Shown here: positions 53,812 through 62,422 of the stretch, one piece after another
Position numbering within the stretch: the stretch's first letter is position 1
How the letters are laid out: every line of letters begins with the position of its first letter
Translations under genes and position numbers: made by a program
Notes under the pieces: model-generated
The model's input: only the letters and a program-made list of their open reading frames with translations
What the model was told of the DNA's origin: nothing
Database searches by the model: none
Source: Porticoccus sp964276025
GTDB taxonomy: Bacteria > Pseudomonadota > Gammaproteobacteria > Pseudomonadales > Porticoccaceae
DNA length: 64,000 nucleotides
Assembly: GCA_964276025.1 (NCBI GenBank)
Contig: CAXYDD010000003.1
Location: forward strand, 1-64,000
Reading direction: 5' to 3'

Positions 53812-54162
53812 TCAAAAGCTAAGATTATTCTCTACAAATTTTTTATTTCCTAACAAATGTAAGTGCAAATGAAAGACGGTTTGGCCAGCTTCAGTGCCAT
53901 TATTTATTACTATTCGGAAAGCTTCACCTATTCCAGCCTCTTTCGCAAGATTACTAGCTACTAGTAACAAATGCCCCAATAAAATCTCGTCTTCCGGAGC
54001 AGCATTTGCAAGCATAGGGATAGCCTTTTTGGGAATAACCAGCAAATGCGTAGGAGCCTGTGGTGCTATATCCTTTATGGCTATACATTGCTCATCTTCG
54101 TAAACAATATCTGCAGGTATACCTCCAGTAATTATTTTTTCAAAAAGGGTTTTATCTGCCAT
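53812..54162 (-). CDS. HIT-family hydrolase (HinT-like)
   Basis: The 116-residue protein has TLFEKIITGGIPADIVYEDE, HLLVIPKKAI, RIVINNGTEAGQTVFHLHLHLLGN with the histidine triad HLHLH. HinT enzymes hydrolyse AMP-amidate bonds of adenosine phosphoramidates and aminoacyl-adenylates. Its place next to alaS suits the second activity, but this is only suggestive. Good synteny with other gammaproteobacteria is not certain. Confidence 0.93.
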   Translation of the reverse strand: MADKTLFEKIITGGIPADIVYEDEQCIAIKDIAPQAPTHLLVIPKKAIPMLANAAPEDEILLGHLLLVASNLAKEAGIGEAFRIVINNGTEAGQTVFHLHLHLLGNKKFVENNLSF

Positions 54163-54204
54163 TTCCCATATAACCTAAACTAAAATTTATTACTCAACTA
54201 TACA

Positions 54205-54390
54205 TTAACTGAGTTTTTCATCAGCATTTAACTGGCGAGCTTCTGTTTCAAGCATTATTGGAATACCGTCTCTAATAGGATAAGCAAGTCCGCTCGCACG
54301 GCAAACAAGCTCGTCCTTGTCCTTAAGGTACTCGAGTGGTCCCTTGCTCACTGGACAGACCAAGATAGACAATAAATTTTTATCAATCAT
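54205..54390 (-). CDS. Trm112-like UPF0434 zinc-ribbon-derived protein (YcaR)
   Basis: The 61-residue protein begins MIDKNLLSILVCPVSKGPL and has ELVCRASGLAYPIRDGIPIML, the UPF0434/Trm112 family pattern. Only two cysteines remain of the possible four zinc ligands. ATG 54390 follows GAGGGT; the open frame starts eight codons earlier without a site. Family members act as small partners of methyltransferases in eukaryotes; the bacterial role is unclear. Confidence 0.9.
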   Translation of the reverse strand: MIDKNLLSILVCPVSKGPLEYLKDKDELVCRASGLAYPIRDGIPIMLETEARQLNADEKLS

Positions 54391-54454
54391 GCTAACCCTC
54401 AAAATAAAAATCATAAAAAATATATATAAGTTTAAGTCAAAGACGTTTGTAAAA

Positions 54455-55273
54455 CTATGGAGTAAGGGGAAAATATTTCAAGACTAACTGCGGATCAAGT
54501 CTTATATCAAGCCAATTAATTCTCCAATCTAGATGTGGGCCTGTTGCTCTTCCCGAAGCGCCAACCTTAGCTATTAAATCTCCTCTTTTTACTCTCTGAC
54601 CAACATCAACACTAACTTCACTGAGATGGATATAGGTTGAGCTAACTCCAAACCCGTGCGAAATAATCAAAGTTCCTCCAGAATAAAACATATCAAGATG
54701 CACGAGCTCTACAACCCCTGGGGCAGGCGCAATAACCGGGGTACCTGTTGGGGCGGCTATATCTAAACCGTAGTGCGGATTACCGGGATGTCCATTATAA
54801 AGCCTTCGGCTACCATAGACACCTGTAATAGGGCCCTCCAAAGGCATTACAAAGCCAGATAAAAAATCTAAGCTATTATTTATTTTAGCTCTTGCAATCC
54901 AAACTTGTTCCGATTCTTTTTTTATTCTCTCAGTTAAAGATGCTGGAGGTTTTACTGTATTTTGAGGAACACCAAAAATTTTTTGCTCTGCATATTCTCT
55001 TTGGTGAACTGGAAATATATATTTTTTTTTCTCATTTTTTTTATTAACAGAGGTTAAAGTAATCTTTTCTGGGGCATTACGACCGAGTCCAAAAACAAAA
55101 AAACCGCTTTCGTGCACTCTTATATCTCGACCCATTATTTTTACTGTTGTTCCTGGATCCACTTGACCAGATGTAATAGAGCCCTGAGATAGCTGACCAT
55201 TTATTACAGCTCCATAAAGGCTGGGTGGCACTGCAAGCAATGCAATAACTAATATATTTTTTAAGTTAATCAT
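54455..55273 (-). CDS. M23-family (LytM-like) peptidase
   Basis: After a signal peptide (ILVIALLAVPPSLYGA) residues about 25-80 form a small beta-domain, followed by a LytM domain with HYGLD (167-171), STYIHLSEV (His216) and GPHLDWRINW (247-256). The last motif is HxD instead of the usual HxH, which changes a zinc ligand; some gammaproteobacterial relatives share this. It may act on cell-wall crosslinks or only activate amidases. It lies between recX and the Trm112-like gene. Confidence 0.85.
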   Translation of the reverse strand: MINLKNILVIALLAVPPSLYGAVINGQLSQGSITSGQVDPGTTVKIMGRDIRVHESGFFVFGLGRNAPEKITLTSVNKKNEKKKYIFPVHQREYAEQKIFGVPQNTVKPPASLTERIKKESEQVWIARAKINNSLDFLSGFVMPLEGPITGVYGSRRLYNGHPGNPHYGLDIAAPTGTPVIAPAPGVVELVHLDMFYSGGTLIISHGFGVSSTYIHLSEVSVDVGQRVKRGDLIAKVGASGRATGPHLDWRINWLDIRLDPQLVLKYFPLTP

Positions 55274-55309
55274 TAAATAATTAAAAATATCCGAATGGTT
55301 GATTTTTTA

Positions 55310-55717
55310 TTATTCACAGCATGCAGATATATGTTCTGATTTAAATCCACGATACTGTAAAAAATTATTTATTTTCACTTTTTTGTTGAATTCGTAGCTA
55401 TCACTGTAGCCATACTTTTTTATCATTACTTTTCTCGCTAGCTCAAACCAATCTACTCCACATTCTGATACAACTTTTTCCGCCACATCATTTGAAATTT
55501 TATAGTTTTTTAGCTCAGCAAGGATTCTATTAGGCCCGTATCCTTTTCTTATTCTTGTTCCAGCCAGCATTTCAGCAAAGCGAAGATCAGACTGAAGATT
55601 CAGATCCTTTAGATTTATTATAACATCATAGATTAGCTTTGATTCATCTGGAAATATTTTGACTAACTTTTGTAATAAGTCATCGAATGAGTGCTCTCTT
55701 CGAGCAAGTAATGACAT
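55310..55717 (-). CDS. recX: Recombination regulatory protein RecX (5' end uncertain)
   Basis: RecX caps RecA filaments. Typical features are MSLLARREHSFDDLLQKL, RFAEMLAGTRIRKGYGPNRI and VISECGVDWFELARKVMIKKYG-like helices. ATG 55717 has no ribosome site, and homologues extend about 10 residues further. The preceding in-frame codons read EAPANIKYRA, as in homologues, but their only start, ATG 55764, is followed by ten A and is out of frame; eleven A would join them. A slippage site, a lesion or a base-count error. Confidence 0.88.
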   Translation of the reverse strand: MSLLARREHSFDDLLQKLVKIFPDESKLIYDVIINLKDLNLQSDLRFAEMLAGTRIRKGYGPNRILAELKNYKISNDVAEKVVSECGVDWFELARKVMIKKYGYSDSYEFNKKVKINNFLQYRGFKSEHISACCE

Positions 55718-55815
55718 CGCACGATATTTGATATTGGCGGGCGCTTCTATCTTTTTTTTTTCATAAAAGTAAAATTAATTTTACATATCCTGCTATAAGT
55801 TATAAGAGATGCCAA

Positions 55816-55846
55816 AAAACCATACTTCTTTCTCAAGTATGGTTTT
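55816..55846. terminator. Rho-independent terminator between recA and recX
   Basis: AAAACCATACTT and AAGTATGGTTTT form a twelve-pair perfect stem around a seven-base loop; on the minus strand a run of T follows, ending recA transcripts 25 bases after the stop codon. Readthrough would supply recX, as known in E. coli. Confidence 0.9.
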
Positions 55847-55870
55847 CATAGCAACCTCGATAATATATTT

Positions 55871-56935
55871 TTACTCTGACACCTTAGTTTCATTATTATC
55901 TAATGTGTCATTTTTTTGAACCACCTCTGATTTGCTGTCCTTTTTCAATACAGGCATTAGTTGCGCTCTAATTTTTTCTTCAATTTCATTAGCTATGCTT
56001 TCATTTTCACGTAAATATTCACAAGCATTAGATTTACCTTGACCAATTTTATTTCCGTTGTATGCATACCATGATCCTGCTTTTTCAACTAAATCACATT
56101 TAACACCAAGATCTATCACCTCACCTAAACGATTTATCCCTTGTCCATATAAAATTTGAAATTCACATTGCTTGAACGGAGGTGAGATTTTATTTTTGAC
56201 TACCTTAACCCTTGTTTCATTTCCAGTTATCTCATCACCCTCTTTCACTGCACCAATTCTACGAATATCTAGACGAACCGATGAATAAAACTTTAATGCA
56301 TTACCGCCTGTGGTTGTTTCAGGGTTGCCGAACATAACACCTATTTTCATACGAATTTGATTAATAAATATCACTAAACAATTTGCATTCTTGATATTAC
56401 TAGTCAATTTACGTAAAGCTTGTGACATTAGTCTTGCTTGAAGGCCTACATGGTGATCCCCCATTTCACCCTCTATTTCTGCTCTTGGCGTCAGTGCAGC
56501 AACAGAATCTATTACTAATACATCTATAGTTCCAGATCTTACCAACATATCAGTAACTTCAAGAGCTTGTTCGCCTGTATCCGGTTGGGAAACAAATAGA
56601 TCATCTACTTGCACACCAAGTTTTTCTGCATATATTGGGTCCAAGGCGTGTTCTGCGTCTATAAAAGCACAAGTCCCACCAACTTTTTGTGCCTCTGCTA
56701 TAACCTGAAGTGTTAACGTCGTTTTACCAGAAGACTCAGGTCCATAAATTTCAACTACTCTGCCCTTTGGTAGCCCGCCTATTCCAAGGGCAACATCTAA
56801 TCCTAAAGATCCAGTAGAAATTGCTGGTATCGCTTGATGCTCTTTATCTCCCATTCGCATTACCGTACCTTTACCAAATTGTCTTTCAATTTGAGATAGT
56901 GCTGCCTGAAGGGCTTTTTCTTTATTGGGCTCCAT
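55871..56935 (-). CDS. recA: Recombinase RecA
   Basis: RecA forms filaments on single-stranded DNA, exchanges strands and triggers LexA cleavage. The protein has ALSQIERQFGKGTVMRMGD, Walker A GPESSGKT (65-72), LVIDSVAALTPRAEIEGEMGD (Walker B and L1 region), FINQIRMKIGVMFGNPETTTGGNALKFY (L2), and an acidic C-terminal tail. Length 354 is standard. The start follows AAGGAAG, and a LexA box sits about 80 bases upstream. Confidence 0.99.
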   Translation of the reverse strand: MEPNKEKALQAALSQIERQFGKGTVMRMGDKEHQAIPAISTGSLGLDVALGIGGLPKGRVVEIYGPESSGKTTLTLQVIAEAQKVGGTCAFIDAEHALDPIYAEKLGVQVDDLFVSQPDTGEQALEVTDMLVRSGTIDVLVIDSVAALTPRAEIEGEMGDHHVGLQARLMSQALRKLTSNIKNANCLVIFINQIRMKIGVMFGNPETTTGGNALKFYSSVRLDIRRIGAVKEGDEITGNETRVKVVKNKISPPFKQCEFQILYGQGINRLGEVIDLGVKCDLVEKAGSWYAYNGNKIGQGKSNACEYLRENESIANEIEEKIRAQLMPVLKKDSKSEVVQKNDTLDNNETKVSE

Positions 56936-57001
56936 AATAACTTCCTTTTTTCTTGTATTTTTCTGTATTGTTTTTTTACATTTATTTACTAATCTTAACT
57001 G

Positions 57002-57041
57002 AAATTTAAACTACTGTATAGTCATACAGTAGTTTAAATTT
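57002..57041. promoter_or_regulatory. LexA box in a 40-base palindrome upstream of recA
   Basis: CTGTATAGTCATACAG (57014-57029) fits the gammaproteobacterial LexA consensus CTGT-N8-ACAG. The symmetry goes well beyond the box: 18-base perfect arms (57002-57019 and 57024-57041) surround the central AGTC. The spacing to the recA start suits SOS control of recA. Confidence 0.92.
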
Positions 57042-57078
57042 TTTTAATACTTTCTCATATCAATATATTAGATTTTTA

Positions 57079-57112
57079 AGAGTCTATATCAAAATATTTT
57101 GATATAGACTCT
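57079..57112. repeat. Perfect 34-base palindrome between recA and fdxA
   Basis: Seventeen bases, AGAGTCTATATCAAAAT, are followed with no spacer by their exact reverse complement. It lies between the LexA box of recA and the fdxA promoter. No T-run adjoins it on either side, so it is more likely an operator or an insulating hairpin than a simple terminator. Confidence 0.75.
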
Positions 57113-57208
57113 AGCATATGTTAAATTATTAAAATCATAGTTTTATTCAATTATCATTATTTATAAAGATATAAAAGATATTTGTTTAAAAACGCTCATC
57201 GTTTTCTA

Positions 57209-57214
57209 TATAAT
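57209..57214 (+). promoter_or_regulatory. Candidate -10 element of fdxA
   Basis: TATAAT stands 41 bases before the fdxA start codon, followed by a GC-containing discriminator (ATCGCGC). The region 17 bases upstream (TTAAAA) is a poor -35 element, so strength may depend on upstream A/T or an activator. Confidence 0.5.
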
Positions 57215-57255
57215 ATCGCGCTGTTTCATATGTTAGGTATACGGAGAATAATATA

Positions 57256-57579
57256 ATGCCATTTGTGGTCGGCGAAAACTGCATAAAGTGTAAATATACT
57301 GATTGTGTAGAAGTTTGCCCTGTGGATTGTTTCTATGAAGGGCCAAATTTCTTGGTAATTCATCCTGATGAATGTATTGATTGCGCCCTTTGTGAACCAG
57401 AGTGTCCTGCTAAGGCAATATTTTCTGAGGATGAGCTCCCAGAAGACCAAAAAATATACCTGGAGCTTAATTCCGAATTATCTGAGACTTGGCCAAATAT
57501 TACTGAAGCAAAAGCACCTGCAAAAGACGCTGAAGAGTGGGATGGCGTAAAAGGTAAATTAGAGCACCTAGAACGTTAA
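57256..57579 (+). CDS. fdxA: Seven-iron ferredoxin FdxA
   Basis: The protein of 107 residues begins MPFVVGENCIKCKYTDCVEVCPVDCF and continues with DECIDCALCEPECPAKAI, the cysteine pattern of [3Fe-4S][4Fe-4S] ferredoxins of the FdxA type; the acidic C-terminal third is typical too. It serves as a soluble low-potential electron carrier. It reads divergently from recA and converges with sppA. In many gammaproteobacteria fdxA is next to mutS, which is not seen here. Confidence 0.96.
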   Translation: MPFVVGENCIKCKYTDCVEVCPVDCFYEGPNFLVIHPDECIDCALCEPECPAKAIFSEDELPEDQKIYLELNSELSETWPNITEAKAPAKDAEEWDGVKGKLEHLER

Positions 57580-57595
57580 AATAAAATATAATCGG

Positions 57596-59434
57596 CTATT
57601 CAACGCATTCAAAGCAGCTGAGATAGATATTCCTGGGATCATTCATTGCTTCCAAAAAGCTAAATTTTGTATAAAGACTCTTAATCTTAACTAAGAACTC
57701 TGGAACAAAAGTTAATGCTGGATGAGGCTCTCCTAAATACTTAATTCGTGTATTTCCAATCTGATTCAAAATTTTCTCTTGAATGCTTAACGGCCGAGTC
57801 AATTCAAGTAATTCATAATTATCGAGTTCAGCTATATTAGCAGCTGCTGATATAGCTTCATTTAATCCTCCCAATTTATCAATTAATCCTAACTCTAACG
57901 CTTTTTCGCCAGTCCAAACTCGACCTTGTGCTACGAGCCCTACCCTTTCAACACTTGTATTTCTTGCTTTAGCAACAATACTCAAAAACTTGCTATAGGT
58001 ATAATCTACCCCAGATTGTACAACTTGTTTAGCATGATCAGACATAGGTCTTGATATCTGATATATGTTCGATAATGTCGTCGTATCGACGCCATCACTT
58101 CTGATTCCAACATTTTGTAGGGTTTCTTCAAATGTAGGGACAACTCCAAAAACACCTATAGATCCAGTAATCGTTGTTGGGGTTGACCATATCTCAGTAG
58201 CCCCCATGGCTATCCAAAACCCTCCAGAAGCGGCTACGGCGCCCATTGAAACTATTACTGGTTTACCGTGTTCTTTCAAAGCTATTATATCTTGACGAAT
58301 TACTTCAGAGGCAAAGGCGCCTCCTCCCGGACTGTTTATTCTAATCACTACGGCTTTAATACTATCATCTTCTCTAGCCTGTTTTATAAGCTGAGAAATA
58401 CTTTCGCTACCTATTTTTCCATTTGGTTGATCCCCAAGCTCGATAGGCCCACTAGCAGTTATTAAAGCGACATGATCAATATTGTTTCTAACTTTTGATA
58501 GTTGTTTTTTTTGTTTAATATGCGTCATATAACTCGAGGAGTCGATATGCTGATAGCCTCCATCATCATCCATGCCGGATAATGAAATTAGATGATTTAT
58601 ACTATCTTTTCTGTTAGATATTTTATCTACAAGTCGAGCATTGATTGCCAATTCAGCAGCATTTCCTTTGTGCTTTAATAATTTTTTTCCCAGATTATTT
58701 GAATAATCGCTTAGAAAATTCTCGGGTAAACCTCGGGATTTTTCAACTCTTTTTGTATAAGCGCGCCATAACTCATTAACCCAAATTGAGGTATGCTCTC
58801 TAGACTCATCTGACATATTGTTGCGAGTAAACGGTTCGATTGCATCCTTATAGGCACCGACTCGAAAAACATTAACATTAACCTTAAGTTGATCTAAAGC
58901 ATCCTTAAAATAACTAGTATGTCTACTGTAACCTTCGATCAATACTGAACCCATCGGATTAAGATGTATTTCATCAGCAAAACTTGCGAGGAAATATTGT
59001 TCTTGATTATAACTATCTCCGATAGCTGTGATAGGTTTACCGCTTGACTTAAAACGTGTTAAAGCTTGACCTAATTCTTCGAGCTTGCTTATCCCGCCAC
59101 CAGAGAAATAATCTAGGTCTAAAACCAAATTAGTAATACGCTTATCACTAGATGCATAATCAATTGCAGTGATTAGCTCTGAAAGCAATGTTTCTGTCTC
59201 AACACCACTTTTTTCCATAAATTTTTTTAATGGAGAAACAAAGGTTTTTTGTTCTACTAAAGAGCCAACAGGAGAAATTTTTAAAGCAGCTTTTTCTGGT
59301 AAAGGCTGATTACCGTTTTCTAAAGACACAATGAGAATAAAAATGGATATAAAAACTATGAGCAAGCTTGCTAAAACCTGAATACCTATTATAAGGGTTT
59401 TACATATCCTTTTAAAAAAACCTAAAAAGTTCAC
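57596..59434 (-). CDS. sppA: Signal peptide peptidase SppA, 67 kDa type
   Basis: SppA degrades cleaved signal peptides in the inner membrane. An N-terminal helix (TLIIGIQVLASLLIVFISIF) is followed by two tandem protease-like halves. The catalytic lysine lies in VGAYKDAIEPFTRNNMS, the serine in INSPGGGAFASEVIRQD, as in E. coli. GTG 59434 is chosen because its GTGA overlaps the DUF2069 stop and AGGT precedes it by nine bases; the longer open frame would run into that gene. Length 612. Confidence 0.93.
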   Translation of the reverse strand: MNFLGFFKRICKTLIIGIQVLASLLIVFISIFILIVSLENGNQPLPEKAALKISPVGSLVEQKTFVSPLKKFMEKSGVETETLLSELITAIDYASSDKRITNLVLDLDYFSGGGISKLEELGQALTRFKSSGKPITAIGDSYNQEQYFLASFADEIHLNPMGSVLIEGYSRHTSYFKDALDQLKVNVNVFRVGAYKDAIEPFTRNNMSDESREHTSIWVNELWRAYTKRVEKSRGLPENFLSDYSNNLGKKLLKHKGNAAELAINARLVDKISNRKDSINHLISLSGMDDDGGYQHIDSSSYMTHIKQKKQLSKVRNNIDHVALITASGPIELGDQPNGKIGSESISQLIKQAREDDSIKAVVIRINSPGGGAFASEVIRQDIIALKEHGKPVIVSMGAVAASGGFWIAMGATEIWSTPTTITGSIGVFGVVPTFEETLQNVGIRSDGVDTTTLSNIYQISRPMSDHAKQVVQSGVDYTYSKFLSIVAKARNTSVERVGLVAQGRVWTGEKALELGLIDKLGGLNEAISAAANIAELDNYELLELTRPLSIQEKILNQIGNTRIKYLGEPHPALTFVPEFLVKIKSLYTKFSFLEAMNDPRNIYLSCFECVE

Positions 59435-59808
59435 TTTGGATCTACCTGATAGAGTGAATATTGCTTCCATCTACTATGCAACATAGCAACGATAAACATG
59501 GTAACCAGTATTAATATTTCTAGAACATCCAAATAACTAGAACTTGGTGAAAAGAAATTGTTCACGGCTACCATAAAGTACAATAATGTTACAAAGCATA
59601 GCATAGATATAGTTTTATACTTTTCCTTGTATACGCCGGGCAGCAGTACACAAATAGGCAAGTACGTAAAAATTATTATAGTAATTGGATTTGATTTTAA
59701 AAGGCTATTAAGAAGTAATACAAAAAGAAAAATTACTATACTTGCCCAGGTCAGTTTACGACATATGCGTAATTTTTTTTCTAGGTTAAGAATGAATTTA
59801 ACTTTCAT
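59431..59808 (-). CDS. DUF2069 membrane protein
   Basis: Four hydrophobic segments (IVIFLFVLLLNSLL, TIIIFTYLPICVLLPGVY, MLCFVTLLYFMVAVNNFF, ILILVTMFIVAMLHSRW) fill this small inner-membrane protein, matching DUF2069 (PF09842). It follows wrbA and overlaps sppA by four bases. The arsC-wrbA-DUF2069 order beside yihY is a conserved gammaproteobacterial arrangement. I use ATG 59808; the extra ten codons begin at TTG. Function unknown. Confidence 0.85.
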   Translation of the reverse strand: MKVKFILNLEKKLRICRKLTWASIVIFLFVLLLNSLLKSNPITIIIFTYLPICVLLPGVYKEKYKTISMLCFVTLLYFMVAVNNFFSPSSSYLDVLEILILVTMFIVAMLHSRWKQYSLYQVDPK

Positions 59809-59827
59809 ATTAAAAAATATTCTCAGC

Positions 59828-60421
59828 TTAAAGATCAATTGTTAATAATTTTGCCAAATTAGAAATTCTTTTTCCAAGGGCAATACATAACTCTGATTCG
59901 TCATTAGTTATGCCGTTGAAGTCTTTTCCTGTTTGACATGAGGCACCGTAGGGTGTTCCTCCCCTTTTGGTATTATGGAGAGCCTTTTCGCTATATGGGA
60001 GTCCAGCCAAAATCATACCCTGATGCATTAAAGGTAACATCATAGTCAAAAGAGTTGTTTCTTGCCCACCATGCAGAGATCCTGTAGAGGTAAAAACTCC
60101 AGCTGGTTTTCCTATTAAATCTCCATTAATCCAGATATCTCCAGTCATATCTAAAAAATACTTTAAAGGGGCGGCCATATTTCCGAAACGCGTAGGACTT
60201 CCAAGAATTAAACCTACGCACTCTCTTAAATCTTCCTGGGTACAATAAAGATGTCCTTCATCTGGAATATCTGGTTGCGAGCTTTCGCAAACAGTAGAAA
60301 CAGGTGGAACCGTTCTTACTTTAGCCTCTAAGCCAGACATCTCAACACCATCTGCTATTTTTTCAGCCATTTTTTTAGTATTACCACTTTGGGAATAGTA
60401 AAGAATTAACACATAGCCCAT
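59828..60421 (-). CDS. wrbA: NAD(P)H:quinone oxidoreductase WrbA
   Basis: WrbA is a tetrameric flavoprotein that reduces quinones by two electrons. The FMN phosphate loop YYSQSGNTKKMAEKI is at residues 8-22; LILGSPTRFGNMAAPLKYFLD and FTSTGSLHGGQETTLLTMMLPLMHQGM are family motifs. The ATG overlaps the arsC stop by one base (TAATG), so the two are coupled. Length 197 is normal. Confidence 0.95.
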   Translation of the reverse strand: MGYVLILYYSQSGNTKKMAEKIADGVEMSGLEAKVRTVPPVSTVCESSQPDIPDEGHLYCTQEDLRECVGLILGSPTRFGNMAAPLKYFLDMTGDIWINGDLIGKPAGVFTSTGSLHGGQETTLLTMMLPLMHQGMILAGLPYSEKALHNTKRGGTPYGASCQTGKDFNGITNDESELCIALGKRISNLAKLLTIDL

Positions 60422-60765
60422 TAAATAATCTCCAATACAAGTTCAGGGGGCCGCCCTATGACAGCTTTATTACCATTTGTGATTATAGGTCGCTCTATAA
60501 GCTTTGGATAGGAAACCATAGCCTCTATAAGCTCACTTTCTGTTTTTGTATTATCTGATAAATTATTTTCTTTATAGGCGCTCTCAGTTTTTCTTAAGAG
60601 TTCCCGAGCTGTAATACCAAGCTTCCTCAAAATGCCCTCAAGATCCTCAAATGAAGGAGGGGTATCAAGATAGAGTATAATATTTGAAGAAACGCCTGAA
60701 GTCTCTAGAAGTGTCAGAGCTTTTCTAGACTTGGAACAACGTGGGTTATGATAAATACTAATCAT
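60421..60765 (-). CDS. arsC: ArsC-family reductase (glutaredoxin-dependent arsenate reductase type)
   Basis: The protein starts MISIYHNPRCSKSRKALTLL, with the catalytic cysteine in NPRCSKSR, and ends with ERPIITNGNKAVIGRPPELVLEII, both ArsC landmarks. ATG 60765 is chosen because homologues start here; the open frame extends 13 codons further with no similarity. No arsB or arsR is near, so a general thiol role is possible. It heads the arsC-wrbA-DUF2069-sppA operon and is divergent to yihY. Confidence 0.92.
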   Translation of the reverse strand: MISIYHNPRCSKSRKALTLLETSGVSSNIILYLDTPPSFEDLEGILRKLGITARELLRKTESAYKENNLSDNTKTESELIEAMVSYPKLIERPIITNGNKAVIGRPPELVLEII

Positions 60766-60865
60766 GCTGTTTGAGAAATTCCTTGTATAATTAACATTAA
60801 TCAATACATTTTAGCTGGAAACTTGCCTCTAGGGCTAGCTAGGTTTTCATATTAAAAGAGCAAAA

Positions 60866-61699
60866 GTGAATTTTATAAAACCGAAACTAAATATTATGAT
60901 GATTTTTTTAAAATATTTCTTTGGACGCTTTAAAGAGGATGATTGCAGTCATACTGCCTCTGCTCTTACATTTATGACCTTATTTGCCGTAGTTCCAATG
61001 ATGACCTTAATGTTCTCATTGTTCGCGTTTGTCCCTTTTTTTCTCGGACTGGAGGATAAAATACAAGATCTCATTTTTAACCATTTTGTTCCACAAAGCG
61101 GAAAAGAGATACAAGGGTATTTAAACAATTTTCTAGATCAAGCACGAGAGCTGTCGATTATAGGTGCTGCTCTGCTTTTGATAACATCCTATTTAATGCT
61201 ATCAAGTATCGAGAAAGCTTTTAATAAAATTTGGGGTAATACAATATCTCGAAGGGGTCTTTATAGTTTTGTTTTATATTGGAGTGTCCTGAGTATATGT
61301 CCATTATTGCTTGGTTTTGGCTTGGTGGTTCAAGCCTATTTATTTTCATTTCAATTATTATCTAATAGTACTAATGCATTTTTTATAACAAGTGTTTTTA
61401 TGCAACTAATCCCATTACTACTTACATGGGGGGTATTTAGTTTCATTTTCATTGCTGTTCCGAACTGTAGTGTATCTAAATATTATGGGGTTATAGGAGG
61501 TTTATTTACTTCTATATTTTTTGAACTTGCAAAAACACTATTCGGTACGATCATATCTTATTCTAGTTATGCAAGTATTTACGGAGTTTTCGCCGTATTT
61601 CCTATATTCCTAATCTGGATCTATTTGGTTTGGATAATTATTCTAGCTGGAGCAGAATTAGTAAGATCCTTAGAAACATTTAAAAAAAAGTTTATTTAG
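60866..61699 (+). CDS. yihY: YihY/BrkB-family inner-membrane protein
   Basis: The 277-residue protein has about six membrane segments; DDCSHTASALTFMTLFAVVPMMTLM, AALLLITSYLMLSSIEKAFNKIW and GGLFTSIFFELAKTLFG, SIYGVFAVFPIFLIWIYLVWIIILAGAEL are the YihY (UPF0761) motifs. It was once called ribonuclease BN, which is wrong. GTG 60866 follows AAGAG by five bases; ATG 60896 is an alternative. Short for the family, which often has a longer C-terminal tail. Confidence 0.92.
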   Translation: MNFIKPKLNIMMIFLKYFFGRFKEDDCSHTASALTFMTLFAVVPMMTLMFSLFAFVPFFLGLEDKIQDLIFNHFVPQSGKEIQGYLNNFLDQARELSIIGAALLLITSYLMLSSIEKAFNKIWGNTISRRGLYSFVLYWSVLSICPLLLGFGLVVQAYLFSFQLLSNSTNAFFITSVFMQLIPLLLTWGVFSFIFIAVPNCSVSKYYGVIGGLFTSIFFELAKTLFGTIISYSSYASIYGVFAVFPIFLIWIYLVWIIILAGAELVRSLETFKKKFI

Positions 61700-61714
61700 T
61701 TTATAGCTATCTCG

Positions 61715-62422
61715 CTAGTCCCAGCCCAAAGCTGCCTTAATGAAAGGTTTGCTGAGTTTACGTTTTTCTTGCAGTGATAATTTCTCCAGAATACTGAGGC
61801 AATTCATCAAAGAGTTCATTTCTCTGGGAGCTCTAGCAATTATAAATTGAGCTATGTCATCAGTGATCTTAATTCCTCTCCCAAGAGCCCGAAACTGAAG
61901 TATTTTTGATTTAGACGTGTCGTCTAAACTAGCGAGCTGGAACAAAGAGCCCGATGAGAATCTTGAGTGAAGATCAGGGAGGCTCAATGGTAATTCGCGG
62001 GCGGAACAATTTGCGCCAATCAGTAAAGATCTACCAGAATCTTTGATCCGATTATAAAGATTAAAAAGCTGTTGCTCCCAGTGGATATTTCCAGAAACAA
62101 ATTGGACGTTATCAAGGCAAATTAATGACACTGCATCAAGATTTCTAAATAACTCTTCAGGAGAGTAATCTGAGAATTCTGATAAAGATAAATATTGAGC
62201 TGACAAACTTTGAGCTAACGTGTTGTGACAGCTCGCTTGCAACAAGTGGGATACACCGCTACCTTTTCCGCCCCAAAGATAGACAAAAGGGTTTTTTCTA
62301 GATAAAAGCTGATTCTGGAGAACCTTAACAACAACAGCATTATCACTATCTTTTTGTAAAAAAAAATTTTCAAATGTTGCATTATCATTTAGATTAACAT
62401 TCAAAATAAGTTGTTCGGACAT
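61715..62422 (-). CDS. hda: DnaA regulatory inactivator Hda
   Basis: Hda with the sliding clamp promotes hydrolysis of DnaA-bound ATP after initiation. The N-terminus SEQLILNVNLNDNATFENF contains a QL-rich clamp-binding motif, and the AAA+ core shows WGGKGSGVSHLLQA, LICLDNVQFVSG (Walker B), LLIGANCSARELP and LHSRFSSGSLFQL. The Walker A lysine/threonine pair is altered, as is usual in Hda. It is convergent with yihY and divergent to purM. Confidence 0.94.
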   Translation of the reverse strand: MSEQLILNVNLNDNATFENFFLQKDSDNAVVVKVLQNQLLSRKNPFVYLWGGKGSGVSHLLQASCHNTLAQSLSAQYLSLSEFSDYSPEELFRNLDAVSLICLDNVQFVSGNIHWEQQLFNLYNRIKDSGRSLLIGANCSARELPLSLPDLHSRFSSGSLFQLASLDDTSKSKILQFRALGRGIKITDDIAQFIIARAPREMNSLMNCLSILEKLSLQEKRKLSKPFIKAALGWD

